Assembly: GCA_910575405.1 (NCBI GenBank)
Contig: CAJTER010000042.1
Coordinates: 1 to 35,272, forward strand
Length of the DNA stretch: 35,272 bases
Origin: Clostridia bacterium
Lineage (GTDB): Bacteria; Bacillota; Clostridia; Peptostreptococcales; Anaerovoracaceae
Direction: 5' to 3'
The notes under the pieces were generated by a model, which worked only from the letters and a program-made list of their open reading frames with translations, did no database searches and was not told the DNA's origin. Position 1 is the first letter of the stretch; each line of letters opens with the position of its first letter. Made by a program: the position numbers and the translations under genes. This document shows, piece by piece, positions 31,462 through 35,272 of this stretch.

Positions 31462-32856
31462 ATGGGATTACCGACAAATATCAGCACGCTGCTGTCCGGC
31501 AATACAGTAGAATGGGCAAGGATTGAATTCAAGGAGACATGGGATCTGGAGGCATCCTTAAAAACCATATGCGCCTTTGCAAATGATCTGGATAACTGGG
31601 GCGGAGGTTATCTTGTAATCGGAGTCAGAGAACAAAATGGCGTTCCAAAGTATCCGCTCCCTGGCGTGCCTGCGGAAAAAATTGACGGCTATCTGAAAGA
31701 CATACTGAACAAATGCAGACTGATTCAGCCGGAATATCTTCCCATTGCGGAAGTAGTAGATTATGAAGATAAAAAATTCATTGTCCTCTGGGCGCCAGGA
31801 GGAATTTTGCGCCCATATACTGCGCCAAAGACAATGGAAAAGCAAAATAGAGAAAAAATCCCCTATATCCGCAGAATGTCCAGCACCATCATCCCTTCAG
31901 AAGCGGAAAAGAGGGAATTATACGGCCTGGCAAACAACATCCCCTTTGATGATCGCACCAACCACGACGCGGATTTGGCGGATCTGAATATTACCTTGAT
32001 GCAGAGTTATCTCAAAGAAGTGGAAAGCTCGCTGTACGAAGAATCACAGCATATGGACTTTATCAAGCTATGTGAAAATATGAATCTCATCAGCACCCTG
32101 CCGGAATACAGAAAGCCCAAAAATGCGGGGCTGATGTTTTTTAGCCTCAATCCGCAGAAGTTTTTCCCCTATGCCAGGATTGACGTAGTCGAATTTCCCG
32201 ACGGCCCGGGAGGCGATCTGCTGACAGAAAAGATCTTTACAGGGCCTCTCCACCAGCAGCTGCGAGAAGCTCTGTTATATATAAAAAACAGCGTTATCAA
32301 AGAACAGATCGTAAAATATCCCGATCGGGCGGAAGCGGATCGCTTTTACAACTTCCCGTATGCCGCCATTAAGGAAGCCTTGTCAAATGCCGTATATCAC
32401 AAGGGCTACGATATCAGAGAACCCATTGAGGTGCGGGTAGAAAAAGAGAAAATCGAAATCATCAGCTTCCCGGGACCGGATCGCTCGGTCAGCCTCGAGG
32501 GGTTAAAAAATTATCAGGTTTCCAGCAGGCGTTACAGAAACAGGCGGATCGGAGAATTTTTAAAAGAGCTTCACCTGACCGAGGGGAGAAATACCGGCTT
32601 TCATAAAATACTGGCTGCGCTGAAAAAGAACGGCTCACCCCTTCCGGAATTTGAAACGGACGAAGATCACAGCTATTTTATCACCCGATTTTTTGTGCGG
32701 GAGGGATTCCACGATCCTCATCAGGCAGAGGCTGTAATAGAAAACAGACGCATCCTTGAGTCTGCCATGCGTATCGCGGAGGAGCAGAGCGCCTATTCTG
32801 CATCAGAGAAAAAAATCATCCGAAAATTCCTGGGCGATCTGCTGAGTGAAGAATAA
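31462..32856 (+). CDS. AlbA_2 (Schlafen-type) domain and HATPase-like protein
   Basis: A 464-residue protein of the ATP-binding/transcriptional-regulator type formerly named RecG-like. The N-terminal AlbA_2/divergent AAA4-type domain is marked by VEWARIEFKETWDLEASLKT, ICAFANDLDNWGGGYLVIGV and the YIRRMSSTIIPSEAEKRELY end. A central linker precedes a GHKL-type ATPase-like region (about 290-420): FPYAAIKEALSNAVYHKGYD, the N-box with E-x3-N, then RVEKEKIEIISFPGPDRS and RRYRNRRIGEFLKELHLTEG. RBS AGGAGG. Such genes are often in mobile or defence contexts; DUF2284 follows 21 bases downstream. Function unknown. Confidence 0.85.
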   Translation: MGLPTNISTLLSGNTVEWARIEFKETWDLEASLKTICAFANDLDNWGGGYLVIGVREQNGVPKYPLPGVPAEKIDGYLKDILNKCRLIQPEYLPIAEVVDYEDKKFIVLWAPGGILRPYTAPKTMEKQNREKIPYIRRMSSTIIPSEAEKRELYGLANNIPFDDRTNHDADLADLNITLMQSYLKEVESSLYEESQHMDFIKLCENMNLISTLPEYRKPKNAGLMFFSLNPQKFFPYARIDVVEFPDGPGGDLLTEKIFTGPLHQQLREALLYIKNSVIKEQIVKYPDRAEADRFYNFPYAAIKEALSNAVYHKGYDIREPIEVRVEKEKIEIISFPGPDRSVSLEGLKNYQVSSRRYRNRRIGEFLKELHLTEGRNTGFHKILAALKKNGSPLPEFETDEDHSYFITRFFVREGFHDPHQAEAVIENRRILESAMRIAEEQSAYSASEKKIIRKFLGDLLSEE

Positions 32857-32877
32857 GCAAAAGAGGAGGTACAGACA

Positions 32878-33432
32878 ATGTTTACAACAGAAAAATATAC
32901 AGCGGAAATTTCAACGAAGGATTACCTGGAAGGGTACGTGGATGTGGCGGGCTTTGTGGAATGCTGCAAAAAGTGTCCCAACTACGGCAAAACCTGGTCA
33001 TGCCCGCCCTTTGACTTTGATCCGGAGGAATTCTGGAAGAGGTACGAACGCTTTGAGCTTACAGCCGTTAAAATCATCTTTGATGAGGAATATGGCGGAA
33101 AGAAATTCTCAAAAGAAGAAATGGACAAGATAATAAAGGAGTCCATCGGCAAGGTAAAACAGCAGCTGTCTCAGGAGCTGCTGGCGCAGGAACGCCAGAT
33201 CCCCGGGAGCGCCAGTCTTTCAGCAGGCTCCTGCTCCCTGTGCGGCGGAAGCTGTGCAAAGCAGGAGGAAAAGCCCTGCCGTTTTCCGGAACAGATGCGC
33301 TACTCCATTGAGGCTCTTGGCGGCAATGTGGGCATGACCATTGAAAAGCTCATGGGGCTTAAGCTGGAGTGGATGGAGGACGGAAGGCTGCCCCACTATT
33401 TTGTGCTGGTGTGCGGGCTGCTGCGGAGGTGA
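32878..33432 (+). CDS. DUF2284 cysteine-rich metal-binding protein
   Basis: A 184-residue cytosolic protein of DUF2284, predicted metal-binding. Two cysteine clusters are clear: ECCKKCPNYGKTWSCPPFDF (about 23-43) and CSLCGGSCAKQEEKPCRFPE (about 119-140), suited to an Fe-S cluster or zinc. RBS AGAGGAGG. It is co-directional and 21 bases after the AlbA_2 gene, so probably one operon. The end LVCGLLRR is close to normal length, yet the sequence that follows immediately is a DUF3990 fragment in another frame, so the joint is right at the stop. Confidence 0.85.
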   Translation: MFTTEKYTAEISTKDYLEGYVDVAGFVECCKKCPNYGKTWSCPPFDFDPEEFWKRYERFELTAVKIIFDEEYGGKKFSKEEMDKIIKESIGKVKQQLSQELLAQERQIPGSASLSAGSCSLCGGSCAKQEEKPCRFPEQMRYSIEALGGNVGMTIEKLMGLKLEWMEDGRLPHYFVLVCGLLRR

Positions 33433-33565
33433 AATTTCCAATATTTTAACAGCTGAGGAAGCTATGGAACGGTTAAAATACAACAAGGTAAATAATCAGA
33501 TATCCTTTCATACAGAGTATGCCCTGGGATATTTGAGGTTTGTGGGGAGGAAGACATATGGATGA
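33432..33565 (+). pseudogene. DUF3990 protein, C-terminal remnant
   Basis: A frame without a start codon upstream reads ISNILTAEEAMERLKYNKVN, NQISFHTEYALGYLRFVGRK TYG, then TGA. This resembles the end of DUF3990 proteins (NNQISFHTE-x-A-x-x-x-L-x-F), believed to be ADP-ribosyltransferase-like. The first 110 or so residues are missing. An ATG at 33463 could translate a short piece. It overlaps the next gene by 8 bases, as in intact DUF3990-DUF3791 pairs. Confidence 0.55.
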
Positions 33566-33788
33566 TGTTGTTTATGAATTTAACGGAAAAGACATTACGA
33601 TGAATGTCTGCATTCAGATTTGTTCAGTTCTCAATCTGATTCAGGAGGAGTTTGGGATCGGGTTTGAGGAAGCGGTAATGCGCTTTTATAAGTCCGAAAC
33701 CTATAAGACATTGCAGAATACAGAAAATGCATTGTGGGCAGAGTCAGCTGAATTCATTATGGATCGGTATTTGGAAGAAGTCGGATGA
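33558..33788 (+). CDS. DUF3791-like small protein
   Basis: A 76-residue acidic protein: MDDVVYEFNGKDITMNVCIQ, ICSVLNLIQEEFGIGFEEAV, then FYKSETYKTLQNTENALWAE and SAEFIMDRYLEE. The helical pattern fits DUF3791 proteins that accompany DUF3990, probably as partners. GGGGAGG precedes the ATG. Since its neighbour is broken, it may now be without a function. Family call is moderately sure. Confidence 0.6.
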   Translation: MDDVVYEFNGKDITMNVCIQICSVLNLIQEEFGIGFEEAVMRFYKSETYKTLQNTENALWAESAEFIMDRYLEEVG

Positions 33789-33832
33789 TGCTGTAGATGC
33801 GGGTGGATATACCAACCCCCACCCTTCTTTAG

Positions 33833-33860
33833 CAGCCCTCTGTGGAGGGTTGTTTGTCTT
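33833..33860 (+). terminator. terminator after the DUF3791-like gene
   Basis: CAGCCCTC (33833-33840), loop TGTG, GAGGGTTG (33845-33852), then TTTGTCTT. Confidence 0.65.
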
Positions 33861-33911
33861 CTTTCGGACTATATACGGCGCGGCAGATGCTATGGATCAA
33901 TATTAGGCATT

Positions 33912-33928
33912 TTGGACTATTAGTCCAA
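33912..33928. repeat. perfect 17-bp palindrome upstream of the RNA ligase
   Basis: TTGGACTA-T-TAGTCCAA, eight perfect pairs around one base, 130 bases before the ligase ATG. It looks like a dimeric regulator's operator. No -35/-10 pair is convincing next to it. Confidence 0.6.
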
Positions 33929-33968
33929 TGACAGCACCCCTGAGACTGGGTAAAATAGAAGAAAAAAG

Positions 33969-34039
33969 CTTCTCCGGTATTAGGGAAAATGCCTGGAGCT
34001 TCAGGCAGATTAATAGTATGGGAATATTACCGGAAGAAG
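33969..34039 (+). promoter_or_regulatory. structured leader of the RNA ligase gene
   Basis: CTTCT plus CCGGTA (33969-33979) pairs with TACCGG plus AGAAG (34028-34039) with one bulged A; inside is a hairpin GCCTG (33991-33995)/CAGGC (34002-34006). The stem ends two bases before the ribosome site AGGAAGAGG (34041-34049). Confidence 0.5.
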
Positions 34040-34057
34040 TAGGAAGAGGTGAAGAGA

Positions 34058-35020
34058 ATGGAAAAAAGAAAATTAGCATCTGTACAGTACATCCATCATG
34101 TCACTCCAATTGAAGGAGCGGACAGAATCGAATGTATCCATGTATTGGGATGGCAGTGTGTAGCAAACAAGGGACAGTTTCAGACAGGAGACAAATGTGT
34201 ATATATGGAAGTGGATTCGTTTCTGCCTGTGTGTGAGCCATTTGAGTTCCTGCGAAGCAGCAGCTACAGGAAAAGCGAGCTCCTGGGGGAAGGCTTTCGC
34301 TTGAAGACTCAAAAATTCAGAGGGCAGATTTCCCAGGGACTGGTACAGCCTTTATCCATATTGCCTGAAGGCGATTATTCGCTGGGGGAGGATGTAACAG
34401 AGCTTTTGGGCATCAGAAAATGGGAGGTTGAAGAACGCGTAACCACCAGCGGAACTGTAATTGGCGACTTTCCAGATGGAATCCCCAAAACAGATGAACT
34501 CAGGGTGCAGTCCTATCCGCAGCTGATTGATGAATTCAAGCAGGTACCCGGGTATTACATCAGCACAAAGATGGATGGAACCAGCGTAACCATGTATTGG
34601 AGAAACGGCCGCTTTGGCGTCTGCGGAAGAAATTACGAATATGCGGATGATGACAAATGCGCCATGTGGAAATATGCCCATGAGCATAAAATACCAGAGT
34701 ATATGGCAGAGAACAATTTGCCGCCGGTGGCAATTCAAGGAGAATTTTGCGGAGCGGGGATTCAGAAAAACCGGTTAAAACTGAGCAGACCGGAATGGTA
34801 TGTCTTTACTGTCATCGACCTAGATACACGCAGGAGATATCCGCTTGATAAGATGAAAGAGTTATGTGAGAAACTGCATCTTCGCATGGTTCCCATTGAG
34901 GAGGAAAAGCAGATCTTTCCTTATGACAGTGTGGAAGCGCTACTGGAAAGGGCAAGAGGAAAATATCCCTCTGGTATGAATAAAGAAGGAAATGTTGCAA
35001 GGGATAAGTATATAAATTAA
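34058..35020 (+). CDS. RNA ligase, DraRnl (Rnl5) type, C-terminally truncated
   Basis: A 320-residue ATP-dependent RNA ligase. The N-terminal OB-like module (about 1-125; ASVQYIHHVTPIEGADRIEC, GDKCVYMEVDSFLPV, KFRGQISQGLVQPL) precedes the nucleotidyltransferase domain, as in Deinococcus DraRnl. The adenylation lysine is K171 in TKMDGTSVTMYW, followed by FGVCGRNYEY, VAIQGEFCGAGIQKNRLKL and YVFTVIDLD. Near the end KEGNVARDKYIN contains the E-G of motif IV but then stops; motif V and 20 or so residues are missing. Start at 34058 follows AGAGG; a GTG at 34049 is less likely. RNA nick or break repair would be its role if intact; here activity is doubtful. Confidence 0.8.
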   Translation: MEKRKLASVQYIHHVTPIEGADRIECIHVLGWQCVANKGQFQTGDKCVYMEVDSFLPVCEPFEFLRSSSYRKSELLGEGFRLKTQKFRGQISQGLVQPLSILPEGDYSLGEDVTELLGIRKWEVEERVTTSGTVIGDFPDGIPKTDELRVQSYPQLIDEFKQVPGYYISTKMDGTSVTMYWRNGRFGVCGRNYEYADDDKCAMWKYAHEHKIPEYMAENNLPPVAIQGEFCGAGIQKNRLKLSRPEWYVFTVIDLDTRRRYPLDKMKELCEKLHLRMVPIEEEKQIFPYDSVEALLERARGKYPSGMNKEGNVARDKYIN

Positions 35021-35061
35021 TTGTTGTGAGATGAAGAAAGTGGTGATGAAATGACATTTTG

Positions 35062-35090
35062 ATGTGGTATAAAAAAAGTTGACACCACAT
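35062..35090. repeat. inverted repeat at probable IS left end
   Basis: ATGTGGT (35062-35068) and ACCACAT (35084-35090) flank an A-rich core with TTGACA. TGTGGTATAAAAAAAG may be the left terminus of the IS3-like element that follows; the right end is outside the window. Confidence 0.4.
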
Positions 35091-35135
35091 TCTCAAGGAT
35101 TTGAGATATAATCAAGAGAATAAGGAGTGAACAAA

Positions 35136-35272
35136 ACGGCAGAAAACAGACAATATGACCACGAATACAAAGTACAGGCAGTGAAGCTCGCTAAAGAAAT
35201 CGGACAAGCTAAAGCTGCTAAAGAACTGGGGATTCCCAAAAACACCATGTATGGCTGGGTACGGGCCAACCG
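35136..35272 (+). mobile_element. IS3-family orfA (HTH transposase subunit), partial
   Basis: The frame reads AENRQYDHEYKVQAVKLAKE, then IGQAKAAKELGIPKNTMYGW VRAN and runs off the window. This is the helix-turn-helix start of an IS3-type OrfA. AAGGAG at 35122-35127 is spaced 8 bases from an ACG at 35136, exactly where ATG would be expected; a GTG at 35127 is in frame but overlaps the ribosome site. The start codon thus seems mutated from ATG to ACG. Confidence 0.75.

Noticed and set aside
1-35272. CRISPR array, tRNA or rRNA genes
   Set aside because: No regularly spaced repeats, cloverleaf patterns or rRNA-like stretches were seen on either strand.

Overview
The window looks like chromosomal DNA of an anaerobic Gram-positive bacterium of the class Clostridia (Eubacteriales). 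Reasons: strong purine-rich Shine-Dalgarno sites, moderate GC, oxygen-sensitive style redox genes (an EFR1-type flavodoxin/ferredoxin, an Fe-S aldo/keto reductase, a crotonase, a hexameric glutamate dehydrogenase), a split transketolase and an ECF-transporter S component. An amino-acid-fermenting member is plausible, but the genus cannot be fixed from the sequence alone. No rRNA, tRNA or CRISPR array was seen. Transposase remnants lie at both ends (IS982-like on the left, IS3-like orfA on the right).

Left part (about 1-12,000) is an accessory region with many broken genes between a few intact ones. Intact: a quinol-monooxygenase-like protein, an arginase-family ureohydrolase, a MazG-like pyrophosphohydrolase, an Fe-S aldo/keto reductase behind a MerR-type promoter, an AraC-GNAT hybrid, an EFR1 ferredoxin, an AraC regulator with a DUF2442 gene, a GH13 alpha-glucosidase, and a RelB/DinJ antitoxin whose toxin is cut to 23 codons. 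Broken: a metallophosphatase, type III restriction-modification Mod and Res, a probable helicase N-terminus, a Fic protein, a NucS/DUF4357-like nuclease, a MATE transporter, a YjdF-like protein and DUF4160. Several belong to defence families, so this looks like an eroded defence island.

Middle (about 12,200-17,300) is core nitrogen and carbon metabolism: glnA followed by a MarR regulator, then on the minus strand a RibU-like S component with a crotonase, and gdhA with its own promoter and terminator.

The most unusual locus is 17,603-24,649, transcribed divergently from gdhA. A 1,620-residue protein joins an HD domain, a long HEAT-like helical region, a NadD-like nucleotidyltransferase, a GNAT-like segment and a phosphoribosyltransferase-like domain. 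It overlaps by 4 bases a lactate/malate-dehydrogenase-fold protein and is followed by a flavodoxin-fold Fe-S-type flavoprotein. I know no described system with this make-up and propose it as a nucleotide or NAD(P)-linked redox system of unknown function.

Right part (24,694-35,272): mgtE, an AlkD-type alkylation repair protein, nnrD (NAD(P)HX dehydratase), a mazF toxin without an adjacent antitoxin, split transketolase, a lipoprotein, a PrcB-family protein whose ribosome binding site lies inside a terminator-like hairpin, an AlbA_2/ATPase protein, DUF2284, a DUF3990 remnant with a DUF3791-like gene, and a DraRnl-type RNA ligase that has lost its C-terminal motif beside an IS3-like element.
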